Under the pieces are notes generated by a model. It did no database searches. It was not told the origin of the DNA and saw only the letters and a program-made list of their open reading frames with translations. A stretch of DNA of 64,000 nt. Origin: Theobroma cacao. Its lineage: Eukaryota; Streptophyta; Magnoliopsida; Malvales; Malvaceae. Positions 1 through 12,592 of this stretch are shown piece by piece. Location of the stretch: contig NC_030850.1 in the NCBI RefSeq assembly GCF_000208745.1, forward strand, positions 5,918,957 through 5,982,956. The letters run 5' to 3'. A program made the position numbers and the translations under genes. Position 1 is the first letter of the stretch. Each line of letters starts with the position of its first letter.

Positions 1-181
1 TGTATTTCAGATATCGGTAGAATTGAAGGGATTTTTAGCTTTATTTTTTTCCATTTATAACTTTGAAGACAGATATCTTTTTGGTTGCCTTTAGATATAT
101 CTACACTAGGGAAAATATTTGGAATATTCTTCAAAATGCAATATTTACTCTGTGATCATGTACCTTTTTACCAATCAACAG

Positions 182-458
182 GCTGTAGCTGCTGGAAGCC
201 TGATCAACCTTGCAACAATTTTGTACCTCAATTCCCTGAGAGTAAGCTCTCTATTTTAATATGATTCTTTGTGTATTATTTTTACATCCCTCAGTTCTTG
301 ACTATCTCTTTAATCCTTGGCTCGTATTGTTATCAATTTAGGTACCAGCTGTTGCTGCATATGTCTTCTGTGCATTTTTCAGCTTTCAAGTGCTTATTGG
401 TATTATAAAGGTCAAAAAATTAGACCAGCGAGAAAGGTTGATAACAGGAACTGCTTGA
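182..458 (+). CDS. C-terminal two coding exons of an unidentified membrane protein (partial)
   Basis: Two spliced coding exons are visible: 182-241 after a CAG acceptor, and 342-458 after a TTTAG acceptor, ending in TGA at 456-458. The donor after the first exon is GTAAGC. Together they encode 58 residues, starting AVAAGSLINLATILYLNSLR, then a second hydrophobic stretch (VPAVAAYVFCAFFSFQVLIG), and ending in a basic tail KVKKLDQRERLITGTA. This looks like the last two transmembrane helices and cytosolic tail of a small polytopic membrane protein. The rest lies upstream of the window. I do not recognise the family and assign no function. An intron in the 3' untranslated region is likely, with donor GTAAGC at 466 and acceptor TTTGCAG ending at 828. 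Confidence 0.7.
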
Positions 459-2205
459 TTAATAGGTAAGCAAATCTTATTCTTTTAGACCTCATGCATT
501 TTTTTTGAGCTTCATCCTTCATCTGTGTAGTTAAGATATATTTAGTGTAAACAAGGTTCACTATGAGGCTTTTCTATGATTTAAAGATTCAGCAGTGTTC
601 TTTTAGATATTTGTACTACACATAAGGTTAAATGTATTATCGTTTTTGAAGGCACAAATAACAAATCGGACAACCACTGGTTCTCCATGACATGACTTCT
701 GAATGTAGTTTAAGATATTTCAATATATCAATTGTAGAGTAACGCATGTTTCCATACTATTGTTGTATTCTTGTCACTCTTAGAAGTTATACCAACTAGG
801 AAGCCTGTTTTCAACTTTATCTTTGCAGATTTGAAGATTCAACTCCAATGAAGCTTTGACGACAAATCGACTTCCAGCCATAGAAACAAAGTGAGAGGCA
901 CAGATGTTTCATAGTTTGTTTCTTAATTTCAACGTAAATGAAGCTTCAACTTAGTAAATTGGTCATGAGAAGTCTAACAGCTGTGCACTTGGGATGACCT
1001 TCTTAAAGCTCACGAAGATCTTGATGACATTGTTCTAGGGTTGTAACTGCACAAGCCAAAGCCCGATTGTTCTCTTAAATTGTCCCTGACAATCTTCCCT
1101 GGTCCCAAGGTTGTATGTTTTTTTTTATTCCTCTTTCATCGGCTGGCTGATCACCGTATGGTAAGTTTTTAGTCATAGTATAGAGTAATTTTTGCAATGC
1201 ATCCCATCATATATAACTTAAATATGGGGCATATATGTCTAAAAGCTGTGTATATTATTGTAACATACAGGAAAATTTTAGTGGAATTTGTAAGTTATAT
1301 GCCACGCACGTATTGCAAACTCAATTATGGTTTGTGTCATATTGGCAACTCAACGGGTAGAGACTTCCTATGATTAAAGCCCTCTTGATTGCTCGCTCCT
1401 TAAATCTAGTCCTCGTATAATTGCATGCAGGCTTTCTGTTTTCTTTTAGCATTAAGAATTTAGGCAAATGATAAAAGAGTTTAAAATGGTCTGAATAATT
1501 TGAATGAGAAACAGAAAGTTTTTCTTCTTAAAAAGTTTGTAATTAATTTTTTTTTTTTTTGGGTTTGGAAAAACTTTCAACTTTTTATGTACTATTCTTA
1601 ACATTTTTTATTTAACGTATTTATATTTTAAATTCAAAGAACATATTTATGAAATGAAAGAACATTTCAGATCAACTTTATCCATAATTGGCGTGGGATC
1701 TATATGTAACATTTAAAATTAACCTAGATTTCAAGGGCAGTGATTTGAAGTTGAAAGCAAGTGGGCTTTGAGTTCAGTTGGCAATTACATGATTGATGCC
1801 GTGTAAACTGTAGAAACGCATAAGGACAAAGACTGACAAGGGTGGATTCGAAGAGTGTTCACATTTCATGAATGTACGTTTAGGAGTGAACACCAAATAT
1901 CTGAAAAGATATTAGGAGTATATTTATTTGCAAAATCCTCATTCATTAGCTGTCACTTGATGTAAAGTAAAACAAATACCGTGGATTTGTGATCACCAAC
2001 CAATATTCTAAAGCAGATGGCCGGTGTCATGCTCCTCCATCAACTAAAATATAATATCTATGTCCTCCTAATTTGCCTTTAGTATGAAATTCTTAACTTG
2101 TTCAGACGTGAAAAGAAAAGGGCTAAAACAGCTAAGCTTGTGAATTGAAATAGACCTGAACGATGCCACAAGCAAGTTGCTTAAGATTCCAAGATGATCA
2201 TGTTC
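459..2205. other. 3' untranslated region and intergenic DNA
   Basis: The first part is the probable 3' untranslated region of the upstream gene, including an apparent intron at 466-828. From about 1200 the sequence is ordinary AT-rich intergenic DNA with short A/T runs. I see no RNA gene or coding exon. Confidence 0.5.
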
Positions 2206-2556
2206 TCATCTTTTCTCCCCATCAAGAATTCCCATTACAAAATTCTCTCTCGCAATATGATCATTATGAATCTTCCATGACTTGAGCCATTGTCCTTGTG
2301 CTTGGAGCCAGGTTAGCTGAACCCCAAAGAGGAGGACAATTATCACTTTATCACATAGTTTAATTTCCTTATTCGCTCCATCCAAAAAGTATGTTGGAAT
2401 AGTGATGAAGATGGAAGCCAATTTAATGAATTGTTGGTCGAAACTGACTGCACATGTTACGGTCAATGTGACCAAACTGATCAGCTTTGTTAACTTCAAC
2501 ATGAACAAGGTTATCCACTGGGGAAATGTTAATACATGTACTCCCTTGGGTTGCAA
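2206..2556 (-). CDS. Doubtful 116-codon ORF with hydrophobic segments
   Basis: An open frame of 116 codons on the minus strand contains at least two hydrophobic stretches (around LISLVTLTVTCAVSF and VIIVLLFGVQLTWL) and a basic C-terminus ending LDGEKR. Base composition is less AT-rich than its surroundings. I recognise no domain. No convincing TATA box or splice partner was found, and a shorter open frame overlaps it on the plus strand. It could be a lineage-specific small membrane protein, one exon of a longer gene, or chance. Confidence 0.2.
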   Translation of the reverse strand: MQPKGVHVLTFPQWITLFMLKLTKLISLVTLTVTCAVSFDQQFIKLASIFITIPTYFLDGANKEIKLCDKVIIVLLFGVQLTWLQAQGQWLKSWKIHNDHIARENFVMGILDGEKR

Positions 2557-2638
2557 GGAATTGCGTGTGGGATTTGTTTGCTTCTCTTGCAGCAGTAAAC
2601 CAAAACGTTTCTGTTTCCTTTTCGACCTGTTAGCCTGA

Positions 2639-3790
2639 TGGGTTGAAAGTGGTTTTAGTCTCCTGTGTTGTGAGTATAACCTATCCCAAAAATAATCAAA
2701 AAGGCATCTTCTGGTGTGGGTAAGTAAATGCCAGAAACATCTGAGTCAACTGGTTGGAATGATAAATTCAATTGACCCTTCCTTATAGAAGAGAGGCTTT
2801 TGTGTGTTGTGAGCAGCTAGGAAGGAAAGAAAGTGAGGGGCTATATTTAGCTCACTCCTTTTTCCTTACTTGCCATAAGAATATAATGGGCTTTCATACA
2901 TAAGACATTCACCTCTCTTGTATCTTGGTAATGTGAGATGTTTAAACTTTATGAAATTCAACAATATCTGATGCTGGACATATTGTTACCTTGATTGTGT
3001 GATACAAATTGAATTTACTGAACTTCTAAAGAAGTATTGGCTGTGAAAAAAAAATGGTGATAACTGATCTAATCTTAGTTAGATCTTCATTCTTGGATCA
3101 CTTCATTTCCTCTATTCTATCAATCTTGCAAATGTATTTATTAGCTCTATTCACCTGTGGAATGAAAAGGGGTAGGCAGGCACTTAAGAGAAGTTACAAA
3201 ACTCTCTTTTGTCTGTAAAGTGCACGTAAATGGTCTCTGACAGTTGTCTTATTTAGCAGCAATAGATTAACCTAACAAAAGTTTCAAAAGATTCACTTAG
3301 GATAAACTCCTTTTATTCTTCTTTTTCCTCATTCTTATTCAAGTCTGGTGTCACTTTAATCTACGAGGGTGTACTTCTTTAGATAGAATGGGAATCTTAA
3401 TTGGCTCAGTGATACAGTCTCTCTTTTCTTGTCAAAGTGAAAAATTGGGGGAGGATTGCAGGTTTTGAAATAGTTTTTCAGGTCATCCCCATGATATACA
3501 ACAGGCCAATTAATTGATCAGCTTTTCTACTCTAAAGCTCAAAAACATGCTACAGTTTAACCTCAAGTTAATAATAAATGAAACCAAGCTTGCACACACA
3601 CTCTCAAGTATTAGACTCCATTGATTCAATTTGTTTACAACTTAATAATGATCAATTTTTGCAATATGAGATAACATCTAGTTCTTTATAATTGCACTTT
3701 GAGAGTTCCCACATAATTGATGTTGCATTCAAAATTAAAATTGCTATTTTAAATAGTTATATTACAAGAAATTAAGACTTAAACAGCTAA
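2639..3790. other. Intergenic region
   Basis: AT-rich DNA between the doubtful ORF and the 3' end of the phytosulfokine-like gene. The part nearest 3790 is expected to hold that gene's 3' untranslated region. No other feature is visible. Confidence 0.5.
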
Positions 3791-4122
3791 TCAAGGGAGA
3801 GAGGTGGTGTAGATGTAGTCCTCATCAAGAACAGTTTCTTCAGCTGCCCCACCCTTTCCTTGTTTGCAATCAACATTATTCTCCTTGCCGCACTCAGCTC
3901 CTCCCTGTAACCATGATTTCAACGACCAAAGCACATAAGTAAGCTGAAAATGCATTCAAACCAAAGCTGAGAGCGATTCTAATTCTAACTCACCATTGGG
4001 ACTGAGTTCCCAGCACCCAGCAGCACCTCTTTAGTAGTTTCCACTCTCCCATGCACGATAGAGATCATACAGAGGCAGAAAATCAGTGAAAGGAAGAACA
4101 AAGTTAGACCTGAAAACTTCAT
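3791..4122 (-). CDS. PSK: Phytosulfokine-like peptide hormone precursor with variant YIYTT core
   Basis: Two exons on the minus strand: 4122-3994 (43 codons) and 3904-3791 (37 codons plus TGA), joined across an 89-base intron with donor GTGAGT and acceptor TTACAG. The product is 80 residues. Residues 1-25 form a signal peptide (MKFSGLTLFFLSLIFCLCMI, then SIVHG). The mature part has two cysteines, C48 and C56, in the order ECGKENNVDC. It ends with an acidic run and DYIYTTSLP. Known phytosulfokine precursors are 75-125 residues, have one intron, a signal peptide, paired cysteines, and a Tyr-sulfated YIYTQ preceded by Asp near the C-terminus. All of this fits except that Gln5 is Thr and the usual basic RR pair is absent. 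By inference it is a secreted peptide sulfated by TPST and sensed by a PSKR-type receptor, or a diverged paralog. It is too short to stand out as a long open frame. Confidence 0.8.
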
Positions 4123-7100
4123 TGTACCTGATTGATAGAAACCCTGTCAAAGCAGCAAGGCTGAAGAAGATGTTTTTTTATGTATCATACACCAAAAACA
4201 CAGCTCTAGTGTGATTAGATCTCAAACGAGCTTCTTAATTTGAACCGAAATTCTTAATTACAACACTAATCTAAATAACCTTAATTTATAAGATTATGAG
4301 TTTTAGATTATTTTGACCTGTCTCCTGATTCCTCAGCAGCAAGCTCGACCCACGAGAGCATGGGCTGGCTTCTTTTGGTGTCTTATCATTAAAATATAGA
4401 ATTAAGATGACTGTAAGACTAGAGCAGGGGGTTACTTCAGTTTATTAATTTCGTCTTTCAAGATTCTCAACTTCTTACACAGTGAATCGTTTTCTCTACT
4501 ACTGGTTCATTTAGCTTTTGTTACTGTAAATGTCGAACAAATATTCTTCACTGCGTAAACAAAGACATTGATACTATATAGATGATGATATACTTTTGAA
4601 TTGTTGGTGGATGCCATTAGAGGCCAAGTCCTACAATTTCATGCCTAGGGTGCTTCCACTTTTAGCTTTAGGAGTTATGAATCAAACACTGTCATGTCTT
4701 TCAAGTCAAGCTTTGCTCTAACTTTATAAGCAACTTTCACTATGATTTTTGGCTGTAAACTAGCTTTTCATTCATTCTTTTTGATTGCTTGAGCCTCTAA
4801 AAATTATGAGTCCTGACGGACCCAAGATGATCTACAAGTCGACGACTAGGATTCATTTCTACGGTTTCTATCCAATTGATACTTCATTATAGGGCCCAAT
4901 TTTCCCAACATGTAAACCACCAGTATGATTTTTACAACCAAATTACTTCTAAAACAATGATCAGCTAAATTATTTGAAAAATTCTTATACATTCATTATG
5001 ATTTTTTTAAAAAAAAGTCGATTTTATCAACGAAAATCACGTATGATACAATAATGATTAAATGATAATATTAATTATCATAAATTATAAATTTTATATG
5101 ATAATAAAGATCATCATTTATATATATATATATAAGAATTTATAATTTAAGGGAGCTTTAAGAGTTAATATTTATAAACAACATTATTAACCGGCCAAAA
5201 ATGAACATTAATAACTCATCATTTTGGGCTTAAGCCTTAAAGGTCTGCCGTAGGATGATAATGGACCAATTCAGCGCAGCCATACAATTTGTTAATTTAA
5301 CGAGGAAAATGGAAGAAATGTTATGAAAGTTAGGGTCATGAATTAACAAAGACTTTATAATATAAAAAAATTATTCCCGACGATCGAAAGTTTTACTCCA
5401 CGTGATATTTTATAAGGTTAACTATGTCCATTAAATTATAAGTAAGAAATTAATAAATAAATATGAAATAATAATTTAAAATTGAGTGCATATCAATTAT
5501 ATATATAAATATGTTTGTGGAGTTTAAAATTTTGACAATCAAGTATATAAAATAATTTTCGAATAAGTAATAATAATCGTGGCACCTCCAAAATTTAAGA
5601 GATTAAGTCATGAAAAGAATCTCATTGTTTTGACTTAAATTTTAAAAATTTATGTTTCCATAATCAATATAAATTAAACCTGTTAATAATGCTGGTGAAA
5701 TTGAGTTTGGAACAAAAATAAATAAATTAAAGTTCATAATTTTTTTTGGGGGGGGGGGGGGGGGAGATTGGGTTAATTTGAATTGGATTTCAAATTGTGT
5801 GAGTTAGTTCAACGAGTTCGAGCCATATATATATTCTAGTTTACTTTGCTAAAAAATGAGTTAATTTGTGCCTAAATTACTTTGAATTAAATTCTAATTT
5901 TTAACTTTCAAAATAAATCTGAGTTGGTATTTCAATTGATTAGATGTCTTATGTATAAATGGCTGCGAAACCACGTAAAATATAACCATGATTTGGACAA
6001 GTAACACATAATCAAATAATCCAATATGTTATGTAATTAAATAATGGGACAGACAAGGACAAGACAAAGAGAGGTTCCAAGCTCTAAGTCCAAATTGTCT
6101 TTGTTCCATGAAAGAGGGATTAAAAAAGGGCTCTTCTCTTTACCAAAACCTAAACATTAAACAAGAGCATCATCAATAAAAGGAGGGTTCACGGGCACCC
6201 ACCATTTGACCTCATCGATTATCTTCTCTCTTTAGTTTGACTTAAGGAAAGGGATTGTGGATCACCCACCATACGGTCCACCAATGCAATGAATATTGTT
6301 ATTATTGTGGGAATTTCTCTTGGTTCTTAAATATAAACAATGAGAAATTTATTATTTAATTGATATCTTTCATTTCACTAAATGATGTTATCTTTAGAAT
6401 TTTTTTTGAACCCTAAAGATTGTCATATGCTTACTTATGCATAAATACAAATGCCAACAAACCCTATAGTCCTACTCTCTCTCTCTCTCTCTCTAGCCTT
6501 TTGATTTGTGAAAAATTATTCAAAGTTAAAATGCTTATAAAATTGAAAAACAACATAAAATCAAGATACTTTCTTTATCTTATTAACATTATAGGATAAG
6601 AGTTAAATTTCCTTCAAATTTTCTTTCCTTAGAATATTAACTTTTTACGTTGTGCCCTTACTTTGACAAAATATTTTAATTTAACTTCGGATAATCTGTT
6701 TTTTTTTTTTAAGAAAAGTACATGTAGAAAGTAATAATTAAACAAAAATTCATAAATAAAAAAGAAGAAAAAAAAAACATAGTAAGACTTGAACAAGATC
6801 TCTAATGGTGTCTAGGATCATCTTCATCACAGAGACAAGACCTCATGCACACAAGTCTACATAGATCAGTTAAGGTTGTCATCAAAAAATTATTCTACTC
6901 ATTTTATGAAGCTCATATATTACAAACAAAATTGACTTAATACGTTCATAAAAAAGGCTCTTCAACCACCATGATCAGAAACTATTAAGATGTCCGCTCA
7001 ACCCTATTTTTTGGTTCAAGAAAAAGATTTACCGTTTGACCAATTGGATATAGCGTGAAGTCATAGTAATAATCATTTAAGGTTTGTTCAAGCTAAATCC

Positions 7101-7318
7101 CAATTGGTTTTCTTTTTTGGGTTGCAAGGGAACATCATGTCGTATTGTTCAAGAAACTACAACTAACAAATTCTTTTTCTTCTAGATGTGTATATAAAGG
7201 AAAAAATGAATACCATTTCATCTCACAGGCAATGCATTGAAAACAGAAATCAGTTTGGCAATTTAACTATTACTATATAGGATAATATTGGTTGATGTTC
7301 TACTCAATCAAGCAGCAA
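4123..7318. other. AT-rich intergenic region with simple repeats
   Basis: No gene is visible. The stretch holds low-complexity tracts: an (AT)n run near 5120-5132, eight T followed by seventeen G at 5740-5764, and a (CT)n run near 6476-6494. The part just above 4122 must contain the promoter of the phytosulfokine-like gene, but I could not place a clear TATA box. The remainder looks like decayed intergenic DNA. Confidence 0.5.
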
Positions 7319-9068
7319 TTAAATTATTATTTCTCTACCAAAAATCCAGCTAAAAGGGATAGTGGATGCTTGGTTGGCCTTTCCTTGGGCCCACTCTTCC
7401 AACCTTTTGATCTTAGGTGGTAGTCCACACACAAAATCTTGAGCTCTTCGACCCTCACTACAAAGACCTGTCAACTTGTCAATTTTCCACCTTCCTATAA
7501 GAAAATCCAGTACCTCAGCATAGTCCTTAGCAGTGTAGCCACCAAGCTTTTGCGAAAGTGCTGATATGTGTTCAAGGAGGTAATCATCCTGGCCATCGTA
7601 TACTAACTGGGCTGGCATTGTGATTTTTTTTCCTCATCATGTCTGCTAAAGCCAACATAGTCCCGTCGGGGTCGATTTGAAACAGCTTGTCCACGATCTT
7701 GGTGTAGGCAGCTTCATGGCGCTTCTCATCTGAAGCAATGGTGCCACATATCTTTGCCAATTTTATGTTCCCATGTGCCTTGACTAGCCTAGCTGTATTA
7801 CCATGGGCGATGAATATTGTTTGCTCTTTCTTGAAACGAAGTATGTATGATAATATGAATCCATTGTACGGATTGTTCTCCCATTTAGTATCCTAATATA
7901 AGTGCAAATATCTATTATAAAAAAAGAAATTTTTTTGAACAAAGTTCTGGGTACAAATTTTGCCAATCTGTCCTAGATCAAAAGATTTTGTTGAAATATA
8001 TATATATATATATATATCAACAGTAATATGCCATTTAATCAAACAAATCCGAGCTAAAGTTTCTTAATATTTTGCCTACATAAACTTAAAGTTCGGAATA
8101 AGGGCGTTAGAGAAAAATATTGGTTGGCTCTAACTTATAAGTTTAAATTTTCAGTTGAGTACTTATTTAAAGATGGTATTGAGCTAAAATAAAAGCTTTA
8201 ATTTCAAACTTTTGAGCTACCCATTAGCATGTCAATGTTGAGCTTGGAATCAACTTCACTCATTAGACTTGCTTGTTTACATTAAGATGAAGCCGGATCA
8301 AGGTGAGAGATTAGCTTCGCTTTTGAATTGTAAAAGGGGTGCTCTTTTTAATTAGTATTTGGAATCCAGTAAGTTATTAACAGGTTTAGAGATAAATTAG
8401 CCTTTTTGCAAATGAAAGTCAGTTTTTGTCGACAAGACTTACAAAATTCTGTTTTGTCCCTGTTTAAGGATAATTAAAAAAGATATAGATTCTGGATGAA
8501 AAGAAAAGGAAGATGATAAAAATGAGGTATTCCGTTTGATAAGTTGGTAGGGCTTCTTCCGTGACCATATTCCCAACCAGCTGATCAAAACAGTCATCCG
8601 GTATCTCTTTCGATCTTTCTCTCAACTCCTTAACCTGTTCAAAGAATCCTTCTTCAGATTCAGATGTTGGAAGAAAATCTTGCGGTTCCCAACTTCTCTC
8701 AACATGATTAAGGAGCACTAGGATATTGTCCGTAGCCCAACTCTCCAATGATTTGAAAATCTCCAGCTTTTCTGGTGGCAGGGAATGAGTCCTTCGAAAC
8801 CCAACTGCATCTTTAGCAGGGTGATATGCCTTCTTCTCCACCTTCCTAAAGAAGAAAATTGCAAGCCAAATTATCAGCAAGAAAAAAAGACTTTCGAAAA
8901 ACATACAATTTTGCACCAAATGGACAAAAGATCTCCTGAAGGAAACTCACGCAGTGGCTAAGGAATGAGTCGAGCTGGCCATGCAGACTTTGGAATAAGA
9001 TCTAACGCTGTGCATGGGGAAAGAACCTTGGGGCCCGATGGAAACGCCATTGGGTGCAGCAAAGCCAT
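7319..9068 (-). pseudogene. Stearoyl-ACP desaturase pseudogene
   Basis: Remnants of a plastid acyl-ACP Δ9 desaturase lie in order on the minus strand. Exon 1 (9068 to about 8950) starts MALLHPMAFPSGPKVL and needs a one-base shift near 8999-9019 to reach SYSKVCMASSTHSLATA. Exon 2 (about 8849-8530) runs from [13 protein letters not shown] through [15 protein letters not shown] to EEALPTYQT, then turns into unrelated AT-rich sequence. Exon 3 resumes near 7898 ([11 protein letters not shown]), keeps [13 protein letters not shown] with the second di-iron motif, and ends IPFSWIFGREIII at 7319. Two more one-base shifts lie near 7815-7826 and in the T-run at 7623-7631. About 64 codons are missing, including the family's first iron motif EENRH. 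Intact family members form a di-iron enzyme that makes oleoyl-ACP; this copy cannot. Confidence 0.93.
7992..8018. repeat. (AT)n microsatellite inside the desaturase pseudogene
   Basis: A run of about 13 AT units lies in what was the intron 2 / lost exon 2 part of the broken desaturase. The surrounding 7966-8464 shows no similarity to the missing exon segment. Confidence 0.8.
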
Positions 9069-12000
9069 TTTTTCCCCCTTTGTGATATAATGTTTTTATT
9101 CTTCTCCTTACTTGGCTTTGCTTTTATATTAGCTTAAGGCACGTTCCATGTTATTTAAGCTTCAAGTAACCATGGACAGCAAAAATTATTTTTTCCCATT
9201 AAAAAAATGCAGCCAATAGAGTTTTTTTAGTAATAAATAATTTTGTAGGTATAGTGGGATTAATTAGGGTTGGCAGCTCATTAACTAAAACGAATAACGA
9301 AGAAGCAATGACAAATTTTGGAGTACTTAAAGGTTGGAATCTACTATTTCTAATTAGTAACATTAAGGTTATGTTTTTTCTTTTATTTACATTTTCAAAA
9401 AAGGTTATATTGTTTCCATCATAAATAGAGTTACGAAACGTGGACAAACGCTATCCACTCCTGAGCGTAACAAACAAACATGATCTCCAAATAGAACATG
9501 TGTAATAGGGTTTATGATTTAATTTAAAGTTTAAGGTTCAAGGTTGCATATAGAATTTATAATAAGGTCGAACAAAAAAACTCTTCAAACAATATGAACG
9601 TATTTTAACCATGTATTTTATTACTGTTTTCACAATTCAAATGCCTAATGGTTGACTCTTGTTTACATATACCATTCATTTTGAATTGCAAAGCCTATTC
9701 TATATATAGGCTCCAAAACCAAGATAGGAAATTTATGAACCAACTTATAAACTTAAACAGTGTGGTGAACTGTTGTAAGCTTTGAAGACCACAATTTGAT
9801 GTTTAACCCACCGACCATGAATTTATAACTCTTTCTTTGCTTTATAAGAGTGCTTTCGGCACTTGGTAATCCTTGTTTCTAGAGTCATTAGAATAGGATA
9901 AAATTTAAATTGATCCCACTAAAAAAATAAATTTAAGGGTCAATGTTTTATATAGAAAAAATTTGGAGGTCAATATATATAATTAATCAAAATAGAGCTA
10001 TCACTTATTTTTCTTTTTGTTCTTAGAAGTAGTAGACAAAAAATTAGTGAAGGTAAAGAAAGATATTATTTAGCTACTATATAAAACTAATCTTATGTTG
10101 ACAATTGCAATTCACGAGTGTAAAAAGAACTTTTTCAATAATGAAAATAGTGAATAATTTATTACATAATGGAATGAGATGTAGTTTGATAAGTGATTTT
10201 TTGTTTCATATGTATATAGAAGAAAATAACATTGGATAATTTTGATAATTAATCAAGTAATTATACAACAATTTTCAAATATATATGAAAAGTCTATTGA
10301 CCCCATTGAAAAAATTTTCAGACTACGTACGCCACTGAATGAATGCACTATAATTGCTGCTTAGGGGATACATCAAAGGCGGAGGGAGGGGAGGGCTAGT
10401 AGGGGCCCCGGTTCTCAAAAGTTTCAAAAGTTTATAATTTTTTATTATTATTTTTGTTTTAAATATTTATAATTTTATCTTTATTTTTTAACAAATTTTA
10501 TAATTTCATCCCTCTAAATATTAAATTTTTTATTTTTACTCTCTCAAACCTAAAATCCTAGCTCGACTGGGATACATGGTATCATATTATAGGTGCTGAT
10601 CTACAACGATATTCTTAACCAACACGTATGGCCTTCTTGGTTCTTGTATTATAGCTGCCATTAAAATCTCATAGGAAAAGGCCCCCAACTTCCATATTAA
10701 CATAGTGCTGAGGCTATCGAGGATACTCTTTTAACTGATCTAGCATCCTAGGATCATTCGAGTTATAGACCTCCTTCACACCATACTCGGTAAGAGGGGA
10801 AGAGAAATAAGGGAAAATGATTTTTCCTTCACTCGATCCTTTCCTTTCTTTTGTTTGGTAGGAAAGAAATAAAAAAAAAACAAAAGAAAAATGGATAGAT
10901 TAATTTATATCTCTCCATTCTCTGTAAATTCAATCTTCTTTTATTATTTTTTTATACCAAAGATAAGAAGGAAAAGCAATATTTCTTTTATTCCCGCTCT
11001 CTTTGTCTTTGCTCACCTTGATCACCTTCTCTCTATTTTCCTTTCTGCCGTCCACACACACAGTATAAGAGTTTAAAATACTCAACCTCCTTTATTTTGC
11101 ATGCAGGATCCATGCACCACAATGACCATGCCACGTCATAATTGAGTTAGTTACTCAGTTTATTTTATCATATCACTAGCCATGATTTATTCCTCGATTT
11201 GAACCTAGTTAATTCCTGGGATATATCTTTCCACGACTTCAGTAGAGTACCCACGCAGGTGATTTGGTTACATGCACTTAGTAACCCTCCATCCTCCATG
11301 TATCCACGTAATGTTTTTTCATTATCAGATATGAATCACGTTTTATTTCAAAAGGTTAGGCAATCAAGCACTATGTAACATAAAAAAGAATCAATGACAA
11401 AGTTAAGATTTTACGTTTAGAGGACGAATAAGAAGTAGATCTGTCATGTGGTTTTGAGATAATAGAGTTTGAAAAAAAAATTTATTACAATAGGTTTTAA
11501 TTTAGCCTTTAAATTTATTAAAATTAATTGTTGATTAATTATTATAAAATATTTCATCAAATAAAAAATTATTTTAAAGACAAAATTAAAAAATTAAAAA
11601 AAAACAAGAATATAATATAAAATTTTAAAATTTTTTTTAAAGAGACAGGACCCTTACTAGCTTCCCATTCCCTCCGCTAGTAACCCAAGAGAATAAATTT
11701 TGACTAGCCTTTAATAAAAAAAAAAATCCTCTTTCATTTCTCTTTTGCTAGTAGAAATTTAATAATATTTTTTATTTTTCTTTTCATAGATTTAGTTCTC
11801 ATTTCATTAACTATTCCTTCCTTCTTGAGGTTGTACACAATTTTGTAGCAATTGCTATTCGCTTCTCGTACTTTTTCCTGTATCTTTTCTGTTAAAGAGT
11901 TTTCTTGACTCTAGATTCAATTATAATTGAATGTACTATGTTATATTTACACCCCCCACCCCCCAAAAAAAATTCTACCTTACATTTTATAATTGCTATA

Positions 12001-12115
12001 TTTGCAACATAAATAGTTGTAAAAAGTGAATTTGAGTTTGGTTCGTTAAATATGAGAATGAATAGAAGCATTTTATTAAAAAATTAGTTTGATTATTGTA
12101 TTTTCATATGTATAT
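9069..12115. other. Gene-poor AT-rich region
   Basis: No gene is supported. Short open frames around 9199-9447 and 10891-11076 have no recognisable protein character. The segment near 10370-10420 is unusually GC-rich (GGCGGAGGGAGGGGAGGG) next to a T-rich tract, a pattern often seen at remnants of old retroelements. A C-rich run (ACACCCCCCACCCCCCAAA) lies near 11950. Confidence 0.45.
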
Positions 12116-12118
12116 ATA

Positions 12119-12592
12119 TAGGTATAATGGTCAAATAAATTTTTAAATTATTCAAAAAAATTTAAATAAATCTTTATTATTTTATTACATTCAATCAAAT
12201 TCTTATACTTTTATCTTAAATCAAATAAATTTTTATAATTAATAATTGATTAATTATCATTAGTCTAAATACTATTTATAATTTTATATCCACATGACAC
12301 AGATATGACGTTAATTTATAATGTAAAAAATGTCACATTATCATATTATGATGTCAAATTAGTATATTATGTTATTATCAATTATGATATATCAACATGT
12401 CATGTCATTATCAATTATAATATGTTAACATACTATGTCAGTATCATATGATATAAAATAACAAATGAAAATATTAATTAAGTCAATCATTAATTATTTG
12501 ATTCAAAATAAAAATATAAAAATTTATTTGATTCCAAATAAATATATAAAAAGTAATAAAAATATAAAAGTTTACATGAATTTTTTTAACAT
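12119..12592. mobile_element. Long-TIR MITE, copy 1
   Basis: The segment begins GGTATAATGGTCAAATAAAT and ends with a diverged inverted copy of its own first 100-200 bases (TTTATATTTTTATT, AATCAAATAA and similar words recur in reverse complement near 12490-12590). The middle is rich in ATTAT and CATGTCA words. A second copy of the same family, in the opposite orientation, is at 60371-60893. No protein is encoded, so it is a non-autonomous foldback or MITE-type element. The right end is shorter than in the other copy and appears truncated. Confidence 0.7.

Noticed and set aside
10778..10900. Similarity of TTTGGTAGGAAAG-rich DNA here to 53500-53640
   Set aside because: Both are purine-rich low-complexity stretches; shared words are too short to define an element.
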